A DNA stretch of 64,000 nucleotides from Cricetomys ansorgei. Its lineage: Eukaryota; Chordata; Mammalia; Rodentia; Nesomyidae. Within the stretch, counting starts at the first letter, position 1, and every line of letters begins with the position of its first letter. The notes beneath the pieces are model-generated. The model saw nothing but the letters and a program-made list of their open reading frames with translations. It made no database searches and was not told the origin of the DNA. Shown here piece by piece: positions 12,101-23,089 of the stretch. The position numbers were made by a program, and so were the translations under genes. The stretch spans positions 7,376,001-7,440,000 of the forward strand of contig JAMJFZ010001816.1 of the NCBI GenBank assembly GCA_026225945.1, written 5' to 3'.

Positions 12101-12889
12101 ATCGCAAATATTAATATATTGATATTGCATATTATCTATAAGTTTAAATACATATGAACATATCAATTCAAGGTAAAGTATTGTGCTAGGCACTGCTGTT
12201 GTAAAGATCAATAATAATGGAAGCATGAGAAATGAGTTACAATTCTTGCCCATTCAGAGAACAAATTTGAGTTAACGAAAATGTATTCACATGAACTGAT
12301 ATGAATTTTTGTATTGAGTGGGTTTAACATTCTTCAGGGACACAGGAAATGGACGTAGTCAGTAATTTGGGGGAAATATTAGGGGAAACAACTTACAGAA
12401 AGCCTATTGAATAAAACATTGATAGATAAAGGACAAGAGGTAGATAGAGACTTGTACTGAGATTAGGGGAACAGATGGGTGAAGACTATGAGCAGGCCAC
12501 ACACACAAAGAGATCAGGAAGATGGACAGATGGAGGTCAGCCCAGACAAGGGAACAAAATGGCAATTGGAGAGACAATCTCTCAGACAAATGGTAGAAGA
12601 CTGTTCTCATGGGAAATATCAGAATAGTTCTTAAAAAAAGAACATCATATTTTCATAGCCAAAAAATAAATAAAAAGGATTTGAATTTGGAAAACCATCC
12701 ATTTACACTATAATTATATACTTTTATAAATTCCAATTCTATGATTTGAACAATATCAGATGATAAATCAGCTTAATACAGAGATAAGTAGCCAGTGGAG
12801 GAAGCTGCAGGCTTAGGGCAAGGGTTGGGTGAATGCTGGCTCTGGGTATAGTTAGACTTTCAGAGCTGACATTTAGTTTCTTGTAGAAG
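12101..12889. other. AT-rich sequence, possible old repeat
   Basis: 'attgtgctaggcactgctgt' near 12180 resembles a mammalian-wide repeat, but not enough to name it. Nothing else is seen. Confidence 0.4.
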
Positions 12890-13380
12890 GAAATATTTGT
12901 AGGAGACACAGTATCACAGCAAACTCCCTAATCCTCTGGTTCTTCTTTCTGGCTCCTCTTCTACAATGTTCCCTGACCCTTAGAGGCAGGTATATTTTGT
13001 ATATGTATTGGTTGGGACTGGTCTTCACAATTCTGTATTTTCTTTGCCCATTGTTTTCTGTATTGGTTTCTATCTGCCAGAAAGAAGAGTTTCCTTGCTG
13101 TGGAATGAGGACTACATATATCTGTGGGTAGGAGAACAAATATTTAGAATGTCGTTAGGAATTATGCTGGTTTAGTAAAGTGATGGTTGTAGGTTCTCCT
13201 GCAAGATTTATGACTTCACTAGCTCTAAGTAATTGGCTGGGTTTTGTGTACCTGGCATGACTTTCCTGTTGTTAAGTTTTAAGTCTGATTAGAGGGTTGT
13301 TGGTTACTGCCAAGGTGTGAATGCCACTACTGCACCTTAGAGTTATCATGCTACACTGGTCATTGTGAAAAAACCTCAAT
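12890..13380 (-). repeat. Murine L1 (Lx-type) 3' UTR fragment, antisense
   Basis: 'taggagacacagtatcacag', 'acaatgttccctgaccctta', 'gatggttgtaggttctcctg' and 'gccactactgcacctta' are collinear with the reversed Lx 3' UTR over nearly 500 bases. Confidence 0.8.
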
Positions 13381-13739
13381 GTTTTTCTTTAATAAGTAAT
13401 TTAATAGGATGAGTCGGTTTATTTAGTCTATTCTGTCTTCTGTATTTATTTGGCTTTACTACTCACCATGTTGAAGGGAGCAGGACAGTTGTTTCTGCCT
13501 GTTCCATCTCTTAACTCTCTAAAATTCCTCTTAAATCGATTCCTGTTCTCTGTTACTCCATGCCTTACCCATTACTGCACCTTTGAGTGCTTCAGTGCCC
13601 ACTGAAGTTTCCCTTCCTTATCCCTTCCCTTTCCCTCTGGTATGTCTTGAGACATACCACCTTTCCACCTGAAAGACATCTTCTGAATTTCCGTATCCTC
13701 AGGAAACTAGGTGGCCTCTTCCCTGTGTGTCTCAGAGCA
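13381..13739. other. Unassigned sequence between two antisense repeats
   Basis: Lies between an antisense Lx fragment and an antisense MaLR. Nothing recognised. Confidence 0.45.
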
Positions 13740-14130
13740 TTGTCTGCAGCTATAATTAAATAGCTGAGAGTGGGTAAAGTGCAAAGCAAAGAAATGTATT
13801 TAGCTGGATTTTAGTGGGGTGTGACGTGGAATAGGCTCCCTACGAAGTGAGGGGAGTTTGTTTAGCTCACAGTTGTGGAGTTTAGCAAAAATTCAAAAAG
13901 GCTTGCCTCCTCGGTTGCCCACCTCTTGGAACATGTCAGACAACAATGACATGGCAGACAGGAGCGGGCAAAGGACCACATCTGAAATCAGAAGCACAGA
14001 GAGCAAGGGTGGGGGCAAACTCAGGATTTTATGACAGTCCTCAACAGAACTACCAAGAAGTTCCGTAAGTACTGTTCTTGGTGACCTAAGGGTCTCCCAG
14101 CAAGTCCCTCCTCCTCAAACTTCTACAGCC
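13740..14130 (-). repeat. MaLR-type LTR, antisense
   Basis: 'tagctcacagttgtggagtt', 'gacaacaatgacatggcaga', 'tgacctaagggtctcccagc' and 'cttctacagcctcccagtgc' follow a reversed MaLR LTR. Confidence 0.6.
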
Positions 14131-14459
14131 TCCCAGTGCTATCACTGCAGACGAGTCAGGCTTAGACACGTGGGCCTTTGAAGGTTCACCCACCATCCAA
14201 AGAGAATGGTCCAAGAGAATGGCATTGGCGTCTTCTCAGCTCTGCTTGGCTGCACCACAGCATACTAGATGCTATCAGGTGGGGAGCCTCTGTGCGACGG
14301 GAAACAGGTAAACGAAAATTTGTTGAAGACGAGTTGCAAATGGCCATTAAGAATCATTTAGATTAAAAATCTAAAACTAGATTTTTTTAAAAAACTCACA
14401 CTTTAGTTTAAAAATCACTTTTAAGCTGTCTGACCTATTTTCAGAGCAAAGTTTCAGTA

Positions 14460-14655
14460 GCAGCAATATTTGAATGTTCACTGTGCGCCAGAATCCGCAC
14501 CAGCTACATTAGCCCTAAGCATGCTGAGAGGACATTTAGGCTCAAATGGGACCCAGTAAGGCCCTTTCACAGATAACCAATTAGAGTAAGTAACTCTCCC
14601 AAGGTCGCAGAGCTGGCAAACGGTTAAAAGAGGATGTCAGGCTCAGCCAATCTGG
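14460..14655 (-). repeat. MIR SINE, antisense, nearly full
   Basis: 'tgttcactgtgcgccagaat', 'cacagataaccaattagagt', 'aagtaactctcccaaggtcg' and 'cagagctggcaaacgg' follow reversed MIR over about 190 bases. Confidence 0.85.
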
Positions 14656-14689
14656 TGTTAAGTCTTATATTCTTTCCAAGTCTCTATAC

Positions 14690-14995
14690 AACCCTGATTT
14701 CTATTCCTCTGTTCCTCTGTGTGCCCTCCCTCCTTGATTTGAATAACTCTCTGTCAGGTCTCAGCTTGGAGACCTCCACTCCTCAGTCACACCCCAACCT
14801 GGTGTTGAAGCTGGTCCTTAGACCCATTAGCATCATTCACACTCATCACAGGGTGTTTTGTTTCTTTGCTTACTTGTCTTGATGTTCCACAGCTGCTGAG
14901 TGTCTTTTAGTTACTGTAGCTTCAAGATCTAACACTGTATTTAGTATTCAAAAATGATTGTTAAATGGGCTAGTAAATCAATAAATGAATAAAGC
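14690..14995 (-). repeat. L2 LINE 3' end, antisense
   Basis: 'ctctgtcaggtctcagcttg', 'ctgctgagtgtcttttagtt' and 'gtaaatcaataaatgaataa' fit reversed L2, including its terminal 'aataaatg'-type repeats. Confidence 0.6.
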
Positions 14996-15152
14996 ATCAG
15001 TGGTAACTGATTTATTATAGCAAAGAATAACAGTACTTAATACTTAAGATTAAGCTATTCAACTATCACTTATATACTCATATATGTATCGAACAGTTAT
15101 GTCCAAATCTCCACTCAAGGCTAGGGATACAAAGATGAATAAGATCCAGTTT

Positions 15153-15156
<4 letters not shown>

Positions 15157-15206
<50 letters not shown>
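15157..15206 (+). repeat. GT microsatellite
   Basis: About 24 GT units, the longest pure dinucleotide run in the window. Frames through it encode only Val/Cys or His/Thr repeats. Confidence 0.97.
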
Positions 15207-15208
<2 letters not shown>

Positions 15209-15345
15209 TGAGGGAGGGGGAATAAAGAGAGAAGGGGAAGGAACAGGAAGAGGGGAAGGGAGAGGGATAGAAGAGGAGATGGGAGGGGAAGGGGAGAGAT
15301 GGGAGGAAAGGAGAGAAGAGAGGAGAGGAGAAGAGAAGAGAGGAT
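15207..15345 (+). repeat. GA/GGA-rich purine tract
   Basis: About 140 bases almost entirely purine, with GGGAGG, GGAAGG and AGAGG units directly after the GT run. Confidence 0.93.
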
Positions 15346-15404
15346 TCCATTTGTGAATGGAGGCCACAGGAGGATGGACAGTATCCTTCTCTCCACCCTA
15401 TCTT

Positions 15405-15614
15405 CTTGAGACAGTGTCTTCCAGTGAACTTGGAGTTAGATGGATGAACAGCCAGCACTAGTGAATCTCCTGTCTCTGAACAACAGAGCCCCTCGGGGTT
15501 ATAGGCATGCAGATGACTACACCTGCCTTTTTACATGGGTTATGAGGATTTGAACTCGTGTTTTTATGCGTGCAAACAAAGTGCTCTTACCCACTAAGCA
15601 ATCTCTCCAGGCTA
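15405..15614 (-). repeat. B4/RSINE1-type SINE, antisense
   Basis: 'cttgagacagtgtcttccag', 'gggttataggcatgcagatg', 'ctgcctttttacatgggtta' and 'cactaagcaatctctccagg' follow the reversed B4 pattern. It lies between two simple-repeat blocks. Confidence 0.8.
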
Positions 15615-15890
15615 CATATATATTATATATAATATATATAAAGTATATATTATACACACACACATATGTGTGTACATACATATAATATATACATTGTATA
15701 TATACATATATACCTATGTACATATGTATATAATATTATTATATGTATATATACATATACATGTGTATAATATATGTATATAATGCATGTATAATATGTA
15801 CATATATAATTATATACATATGTAAATATATTATATATACATATGTATTATATATACATATATAAAATATATATATGTGTGTGTACATTG
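15615..15890. repeat. AT-rich microsatellite block
   Basis: Imperfect TATA, ATATGT and ACATAT units for about 275 bases, starting at the end of the B4 SINE. Confidence 0.93.
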
Positions 15891-16639
15891 CTCACATTTG
15901 CTCTCCCTGCCCTCTCCTTTCTCTAGTCCCCTTCTTGCCTCAAATAATCTTTCTTATACCTTTGATTTTCTATTATTAGAACTCACTATTTAGTCCTCTA
16001 AAACAGGCATACATCTGAGTAATACAGTACACTATTTTAAGATTTATGTTATCCATAGTAACAATAGTAACCAAGTGCTAAGGGGCTGTTACTTTGGACC
16101 TTGTCAAAGGCCCAGAGACCTCACCAAGTATCAGCCACTTCCCAACGGCACCTTTTTTCCTTAGAATGTGATCAAAGGCATCCTTACTCAACTTTAAAAT
16201 ATTTGAAAGGAAACATTTCTTTTCTTTCCATGAACACCTAAAGCATCATCACCTGAGGCAGATCGTCTCCGAGAGTCATGTGTGATCATTCATTCTGTGT
16301 CTGTCTCTATGACTTCCCTCACTTGAGATAAATGTAGTCTGGCATATTGATTATCCATTCTTGGCTGTGGGAGGGGATTTCGCTCATATTGATCTAACTG
16401 CTTAGGGATGTTTGTTTATATAGATGTCATGTGATTCTTCAGAAAAGGTTGTGTTTCAAAAACAAGATGCAATTCCACTAAATTATGCACTGCTGTGATA
16501 TGCACATCTAGTAGGAAGAGACCTGGGGCTCAGGGTCTGCCCCAGGAAGGGCTGCTCCAACATCTGTGTGTCAGAGTTTGAGAGGTTAGCAGCAAGTCTG
16601 ACTGTCTCCAATTGAAGTGCCTCTCCTTAAAAATACTTT
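15891..16639. other. Unassigned sequence
   Basis: May include a continuation of the old antisense L1 that follows, but homology is not clear. Confidence 0.4.
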
Positions 16640-18035
16640 CTAGATCTTTAATTATTTTTACTGAATTTAGAATTTACACATCATAAAATTCACTTGTTTT
16701 AAGATTACAATTCAACAATTTCTTTAAGGTTCCTAATTGTACCATCCCCACCATAATCCATCCTGGGGTTACTTCTGTCATCTCAATAAGAGTCCTCATG
16801 CCCATTTATGGTTAATTCTCATTCCCATTCACCACCTTAGGCAATGACTGTCTACTTCATGTCCCCAGAGATTTGTCTTTCGTATGTATTTTGGATAAAT
16901 GGGAATACCTATCAATAATGTATCATCTGTGTCTAGCTTCTTTCCCATTGGTGATTTCATACAGGTACACAACATTTGTATATTACACTCACCATCCGTT
17001 CTCCCCTGCACCTTCTCAAGCTCCATAGCTCTCTCAGTGCAACAGTTTTGATAATCATTCCTGCTACTCATACATCAGCGTACTAATGACAGACACTATT
17101 CACTACGTGGAGGTAACACATTTTGTCTCTCTATTCACACACACTCAAGTACATGTGGGTGGCTTTCTGGCTACTGTGAACATTGTGCTCACTCCCTTTT
17201 GTAGGTACATATTTTCACTTCTCTTTAATTGACAACTTGTAAGGGAATTGTTGGGTCAAATTGCAACTCTAATTTTAACATCTTAAGAAACTGACAAACT
17301 ATTTTACAAGTGAATTCAGTGTTTTGTATTCCCATTAGTAATGAGGGCCTCAGCTTTTCACATCTTTGCCAAGTTTTTTAGTGTATTTCTTTGGGTTAAA
17401 GCTTTTCCTAATGGGGCAAAATGGTATATCATTTTTGTTTTAGTTTGCATTTTTTATTGACAAATGATGTTAAATTTTTTAAAGAATTTTTATTACATTA
17501 TTTACTATGTGTTTGTGTATATGTGTGCATGTGTGTATGTGTCTTGTGTGTGTGTATATCTGTGTATGTGTGTAGGTCAAAGGAAATTTTGTGTGAGTAG
17601 GTTCTCTTCACATGTCTCCTGTGACCCAGCTCACTGTCATGATGATGTCAAATATCTTTCCTTGTACTTTTTAAAGACATTTTTTTTTCATATTATCTTG
17701 GCAAAAACTTTACTTGGGTTTTTTTTTTTTTTTTTTTGGTCCGATTTTAAACTGAGTATTTATCTTCTTGTTGTTGTGTTGAAAAGTTTGTTTATACTTT
17801 CTTTTCACAAAGTATTTTATCAGATAAATCATTTGCATATATTTTATCCCACCCTGTAAGTTGTCTTACGCTTTTGTAACCATGTCTCATGAAGTGTAAA
17901 TGTTTTTAATTTCAATGAAATCTAACTTATCTTTTATTGGTCACATTTTTGGTATTATATCAGAAATCCTTGCTTGACTAAAACTCTCAATTCTTATTGT
18001 TTTGTCATAAATTCTATATTGTTTATTTATTTACT
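16640..18035 (-). repeat. Old L1M 3' UTR and ORF2 end, antisense
   Basis: 'taaaattcacttgttttaag', 'gggaattgttgggtcaaatt', 'aaatggtatatcatttttg' and 'cagataaatcatttgcatat' match, in order, the reversed 3' UTR and C-terminal ORF2 of ancient mammalian L1. A younger B4-type SINE with a GT stretch is inserted at about 17485-17655. Confidence 0.8.
17485..17655 (-). repeat. B4/ID-B1-type SINE fragment within the L1M
   Basis: A GT-rich tract (17509-17575) followed by 'aggtcaaaggaaattttgtg' and 'aggttctcttcacatgtctc' follows the reversed B4-type pattern. L1M homology resumes after it. Confidence 0.5.
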
Positions 18036-18118
18036 TTTGTTTTTGTTAATTGATGTGGGGGTACAAGTGTGTATGGGGGGGTATGCATGCATGTGGGTAG
18101 AGCCCAGAGAATAATTCT

Positions 18119-18240
18119 CTTGCTGTCCTGAAATTCTCTCTGTAGACCAAGCTGGTCTCGAACTCACAGAGATCCACCTGCCTCTGCCTCCTGAGTGCTG
18201 TGGTTGAAGGGGTGTGCCACCATTGCCTGGCTCAGAGAAC
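18119..18240 (-). repeat. B1 SINE, antisense
   Basis: 'accaagctggtctcgaactc', 'agagatccacctgcctctgc' and 'gtgtgccaccattgcctgg' are the reversed B1. Confidence 0.85.
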
Positions 18241-18284
18241 GATCTCAAGTGTCATTCCTCAGAAGCAATAAACTTCTTGTGTTG

Positions 18285-18470
18285 AAATAGAATCTCTCAT
18301 TGACTCGGGGGCTCATTCATTAGGCAAAACTGGCTAGCCAATGAGAACCAAGTATTCTACTGTCACCACACCACTATATAAAGTGTTTATTATGTGGGTC
18401 TGGGTATCAAACTCAGGTTCTCATATTTATATGCAAGTACTTTTTTTGACTGAGAAGTCTGTATTCTTCG
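18285..18470 (-). repeat. B4/RSINE1-type SINE, antisense
   Basis: 'gaatctctcattgactcggg', 'ggcaaaactggctagccaat', 'ggtatcaaactcaggttctc' and 'tgactgagaagtctg' match a reversed RSINE/B4. Confidence 0.7.
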
Positions 18471-19254
18471 TTCATCAATTCAGCTCTGCCATCTGTTTTG
18501 AGCTAACTTTTCCATATCATGTGGATGACTCTATGTTCTCTTGTAGTTTTGGATACTCAGGCTCCTCACTGAGATTTGTCGAGGAGATGGTTATCACCCC
18601 CATTCAGTTGCTGTGATTCCTGTGTTGACTGCCAACAGACCTTAAACGTTAAGAGTTTATTTCTGGGTCTCAGTTCTGATCCAGCGATTTGTATGTCCAT
18701 CTCTGTGCCATCACTACAATGATTTACTTTGCATTTTGAAACTTTAGGGAAATGCATATGTTAGTAAACAACTAAATATAAAGAATAAGGAAAACAGTTT
18801 TTAAAACCCTAAGTACAGAGAAGTGAGTCACAGATTATCGCGTGACTCCCGTGTTGCTAGTTCTGATTATGAGTATCACTCACAGCTTGCCAACAACGAA
18901 GAAAAATGGGAGCACTGCATAAAATGCGTTTAATAGAAGAGCTCTACAATTCCTTGGGTGCAACAGGACTATTTTTGTCTCTTAGACTAGAGGGGATTTT
19001 GTCCTGTTTTTGTTCATAAAATTGAGGATAAATAGCGTAATAAACAGCATCCTTCCTGGAATTCTTGCCCTTCGTGAACCAGAAGTTGCAGGTTTTTCTT
19101 GTTATATATACTATATTAAAATCTTTACAAATCTCACACAGAAGAGATTTGCCCCGAATTTGGCTAATGTGGAGACAGATATTTTGTTAAAGTCATTGCC
19201 CCATAAATTTTATTTCTTTCAACCAGTGATCTAATGAACTGGGTGGCAAAAAAT
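18471..19254. other. Unassigned sequence
   Basis: Nothing recognised. Confidence 0.5.
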
Positions 19255-19590
19255 TAAAAATGGCACTCTCCCTCTGATAAGAAAATGCCTTCTAGCTATG
19301 ACAGAGAAGCTGCACTCATTAAATCTCATCAACATGCCTACCTCGCCCCTGATTGGTTATCCAGTACTAAGTGATCAGCCCTAGTAACATACGCATGCAA
19401 GCAACACAGAACAGACTCAGTGGGTTGCATTTCTGTGTTTATCTTTTATATGTATTTGCAACAACAATGGTTAAAGAAGAGGAAGCGGTGGATTTGGAGT
19501 GAGTTGAGAGAGCATACATGAAAAGTACATGAGGAAAGAAAGGGAGGGGGGAATTATATACTTATATTTTAATTAAATAAAAAGGAATCT
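19255..19590 (+). repeat. Murine L1 (Lx-type) 3' end, sense
   Basis: 'tgattggttatccagtacta', 'gtgatcagccctagtaac', 'cagactcagtgggttg' and 'gcaacaacaatggttaaaga' are the distal Lx 3' UTR, ending in an A/T-rich tail. It lies close to the 3' end of the FAM90A retrocopy. Confidence 0.75.
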
Positions 19591-19936
19591 AAAGTACAAA
19601 TGATACTATGCCATATATTAAAACCAAAATCTCTGTTAATAATAAACACATCATAATAATAAACACAATCAAATAAAAAGCTTAATAAAGTTGTTTACCT
19701 CATTCAGACAGCTAGCCCATCTCTCACTGATAGGATGAAGGAAAACTTTCTCTTCCCAGGCAGAGACAAATGATAAAACCAAACCCAAATCCTTGTACTT
19801 GGTAAATGTATAAGCTGTAAGCCTAATATACCATGAGATCAAGAAAAATAGTATGAGAAGATAATTATTCTAAAATCCAGGTCATTTTAGTTAACTTATA
19901 CCAAAATTCTGACAGAAAATACAAATACATTAAGGA
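19591..19936. other. AT-rich unassigned sequence
   Basis: Lies between the Lx 3' end and the poly(A) end of the FAM90A retrocopy. Nothing recognised. Confidence 0.45.
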
Positions 19937-20033
19937 TTTTTTTTTTATATATCTAAGAAAATTTTATTGCTCAAAGGGCAAAATTTCATACAATATGACA
20001 ACTAGTAGTTACGAACACTGAAGTAATTTAAAC

Positions 20034-20089
<56 letters not shown>

Positions 20090-21417
20090 CAATTAATGAC
20101 AATGGGACAGGGTGACCTTCAGAGTGCTTCTCAGCAGCACACCAAGAGCCCAGAGTCCACACAGAGGCTTGGCTCAGCAAAGAGTGTGACTCCACCCATG
20201 ACCGGAGTTCTCCGGGGTGCAATTCTTTCCAGGTTACAGTCATCCAGCTGGAACTTCACAAGTGGAACCTACTTGTCAACAGCAATTCTTTGAACTCCTG
20301 AGAAGTCCATATCGTGCCAGTTTGGAAGTGTCCTTCAAGTCTGAGCATGGAGGTGTTACCTTCTTTCCACGTGGTGGCTCACTCTCAATCGCTGTCCTCT
20401 GAGGAAGAGGAGGAGACCTGGAGGTCCTCATGGAGGACAATCACGGGGACCTGGGATCATGCTCCCTCTGTTTTCTTCAGGAAGGCAGGGCTCTCTGGAA
20501 AAGGTGTTTGCTTCTCCATGGGAAGCGCTGGGGACATTGGCTGCAGGTCTATCCCTGGGAAAGGCTAGATGCTGGCTGGGCTGGGTTTTCCCACTGGGAC
20601 CCTGAGCTTTTGACTCCATGTCCAGCACTTCACTAATCGAATGCATTTCAGAGACAGCAACGGGGTCTGAATGTGAGATACCCTGTGACTTCTGACTCAG
20701 AAAGTCCTCAGATGCTGGTATTCTGTCATCCTGCCTGAACACTGGCTTGGGAGAATCAAAGACAGACAGATTCTGATGGTAAGAAGGAGAAGCCTTCAAA
20801 CCTTTGGATGGGAGGATTTCCAGGGCACCTCTGTCTCTCTAGAAACTATTTGACAGGCACAGAGACAGTCGTCTGAATTCGGTTTGGCACAGCCCTCTTC
20901 CTGTTTTGGGAGTGAACGTTGGCACCCTCCAGCGAGCAACAAGAGTCATGGCTTTTGCTCTTGGCCAGACTGATAGGCTGGTCCCTCCTCTGCTGAACCC
21001 TGGGAGATTTGGGGCTAGGAGCCTTCCTGTGCTGCTCATCACACTTCTCTCTGGTGAGTTGACTGGGTTCCTTGTCTCTCTCAGTCTGGTTTATGGACCC
21101 TGGTTCTGGAGGTGCTAGGGCCTGCAAGGATCCTGGTTCTCTTTCTTCTTGGCTCCCAGAGGCTGTAGGGCTAGGCCACAGAGTCACTTGGTGGGGCACC
21201 TCTTGTTCCTTGCAGTGTGGCCAAAGGCCCCACAGTCTCTGCATTCTACCCCAGGGTTCTCCTCTTTGATGCAGGAACCTTCTGTGCCCTGGGGCCTACT
21301 TGGCTTACTCTGCACCCTCTCAGCTGGAAGGGGCCTGTGACCCTGAATCTTAGTGTGGGCCTCCTGTCTCATTGACGAATGTGGGTGTATCTTCCATTGC
21401 TGTTGGCTTGGCTTACT
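19937..21417 (-). pseudogene. FAM90A-family processed pseudogene, disrupted
   Basis: Read on the minus strand, an N-terminal segment (about 21372-21187) carries the FAM90A zinc knuckle. It includes CRDCGAFGHTAR and a final cysteine (C-x2-C-x4-H-x6-C) and is followed at once by an in-frame TGA. Reading continues in another frame (about 21244-20849) through a Lys/Arg/Ser/Pro-rich region, then shifts again (about 20799-20428). The family's acidic serine-rich tail is visible near 20388-20432 as EDLQVSSSSEDSD, then a stop. FAM90A proteins are about 460 residues in humans; this relic covers roughly 330 codons, so internal sequence is missing. A poly(A) signal (AATAAA, 19963-19968) lies about 17 bases before a run of ten A residues (19937-19946), and no intron is apparent, which fits retrotransposition of an mRNA. 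A TA microsatellite interrupts the 3' untranslated part. Similarity stops where an ERVK-like LTR begins at 21418. No matching target duplication was found. Confidence 0.8.
20034..20090. repeat. TA microsatellite
   Basis: TA run with one CATA interruption, inside the 3' part of the FAM90A retrocopy. Confidence 0.95.
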
Positions 21418-21752
21418 GTTGCAGAAGTTTATTTTTAGTTATATATAAAATAATTGTTTTATGCACTGCTGGGTGAGGGGCTAGCCTAGGTCTTGACATT
21501 CTGTATTGTTTGCAGGTGTTGGATTTCTTTGGCGGTTGTTTAATTGCTAATGATCTTCATGTGCTCTCAGTAGAACATCTGAGGAGTTCTGAAAGAATGA
21601 AAACACCTGAGCTCAGATGCTCGTGTTCCATTGTCGAGTATGGCACTGGCCATGACAGTGGTTCCTTCTGCTGAGGTCTGGCAGGGCTTGCACCAATGAA
21701 TATGCCTCCTTGTCATCCTGGCTGAACACACAGCAGTTTACTACTGTGTACA
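21418..21752 (+). repeat. Solo LTR of the same ERVK-like family
   Basis: This copy starts TGTTGCAGAAG and ends near GTGTACA, with a small insertion close to the 3' end compared with the other copies. Its flanks (GCTTAC and GATTGA) do not form a convincing target duplication. It starts exactly where similarity to the FAM90A pseudogene stops. Confidence 0.8.
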
Positions 21753-21874
21753 GATTGAGGGCAGCTGAGCAGCCTCCATGACTCCAGGGGCTCTTTCCAA
21801 AGAAGGTCCTGCAGGAGTCAAGTCCGGCTAGAAAAGCAGAAGGATGCTTTTCCCTTCTGAAAATGCCTCTTTTT

Positions 21875-22219
21875 TCAGACTAGGTGGTTGAATGTCTGGG
21901 CTGGTCTTCAGTAAAAGCTGGTACCCCAAAGGAACAGACTCTAATGGTGGTGAGGGACAGACTTGCTAGCAGGCTACAGCAAGCAGGCCAATTGAAAAGG
22001 TCTCTCTTTTGTGTGCTTATATAAGCTTCCAGCAGAAGGTATGCTCAAAATGAAAGGCCTGTCTCCCCCCACCCATGCCCCCGTCCAAGCCCCCACGCCC
22101 TGCCCAGTCCCTATTAAAAGTGTGTCTTCCCAACTCAAGGTCCAAATGAAAGTGTATCATTTTCCAGTCCAAACGTGTAGACTAGGGACATCTCTTCATA
22201 ACTGAATGATCTGAATCAG
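21875..22219 (-). repeat. Rodent LTR-like repeat (TGTCAACTTGAC type), first half
   Basis: Same family as 11372-12100, recognisable from the 'cagactctaatg', 'gacttgctagc' and 'aaagtgtgtcttccc' segments. It is interrupted at 22220 by an LTR and resumes at 22737. Confidence 0.65.
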
Positions 22220-22736
22220 TGTCAAATCCCACCAGACAGGAATAAGAAGAACACCAGGGCAATTTTAGCCCAAATTCGAGCAAGCTTGATTCTTTATTTA
22301 GGGTGGCCAAGAGCTGGCCAGCACTGACTCCTAAGTCCTGTTAAAGGGTGCGGCCTGAGCCCATTTCTTGGGCTCATTTTAAAGAGGAAAATCACCACTA
22401 GTTGCAAAGCAGGTTTATAGAGTGAGACAAAGGAGGAGCAATAAGAAAGTACAAAAATCTCAAGCAAACGAACAAGCGCTGGCCAAGTGATAAAGGAAGG
22501 TCATTAGGGAGGCCCAGGTGGGTTGGAGAAAGTGAGGGAGGGTTAGGGATGGTCGCGCTCAGGTTGGGATGGTTCCGGAGAGTCAGGTAGGGAGAATGTT
22601 GGTCAAGGAGGCTTAGGGAGGGTCAGGTGTTCTCAAAGTAAGTCAAGGTTATAGGTTGGGGTAGGTCAGGTTCCAAGAAGCAGACTTTAAAAACAGCAAC
22701 TCAACTCTTACAGGAAAAGGAAACTTACTTCTAACA
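22220..22736 (-). repeat. LTR of a second, unrelated ERV family (solo)
   Basis: A 517-base segment splits a rodent LTR-like repeat. On the minus strand it starts TGTTAGAAGTAAG and ends GGGATTTGACA. An AATAAAGAATC polyadenylation signal and downstream region lie near 22285-22300 (plus coordinates). The TG...CA ends and poly(A) signal are typical of an LTR. Flanks AATCAG and GTACAG match at only 3 of 6 positions, so the target duplication is uncertain. Family not recognised. Confidence 0.65.
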
Positions 22737-22925
22737 GTACAGCATCATGGCTCCTGCCTAGAAATGAACTCAGGCGGGTTCTCCTTAGAAATGCATCTTC
22801 CTACTTCAAATGAAAGAAATATTCCTCACGGAGAAACCCTCCGTTTTGGAACTTTAGTTGATTCCGGATGTAGTCAACTTGACAACCAAGGATAGCCATC
22901 ACAGTACCCAACAGTACGCCAGGGA
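22737..22925 (-). repeat. Rodent LTR-like repeat (TGTCAACTTGAC type), second half
   Basis: Continuation after the LTR insertion. It contains 'gatgtagtcaacttgacaac' and ends with 'gatagccatcacagt', the terminal motif of the family. Confidence 0.7.
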
Positions 22926-23089
22926 ATAAAGAAATATGTTCCTGAAAGGAATGTTGCCTCGGGACATTTAGCGTCTCCATCCTGAAAGCAAGTTCAAAAA
23001 CACAGCCAGGAACAGCCAGGACAGTGTGTCTCTAGTAGAGCCCAGCAACCCTCCCACAGCAGGCCCTGAGTATTTGACCATGGTGGAGG

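Noticed and set aside
15059..15458. Several open frames of 90-126 codons on both strands
   Set aside because: They run through the GT microsatellite and purine tract and encode His/Thr, Val/Cys or Ser/Pro repeats only.
16640..18035. Possibility that this is a young L1 able to move
   Set aside because: Old L1M family, many frame breaks, and a later SINE inserted in it.
19680..19800. Possible minus-strand exon ending at GAG|GTAAAC
   Set aside because: Open for about 35 codons but without a clear acceptor at the other end, in AT-rich DNA. Not better than chance.
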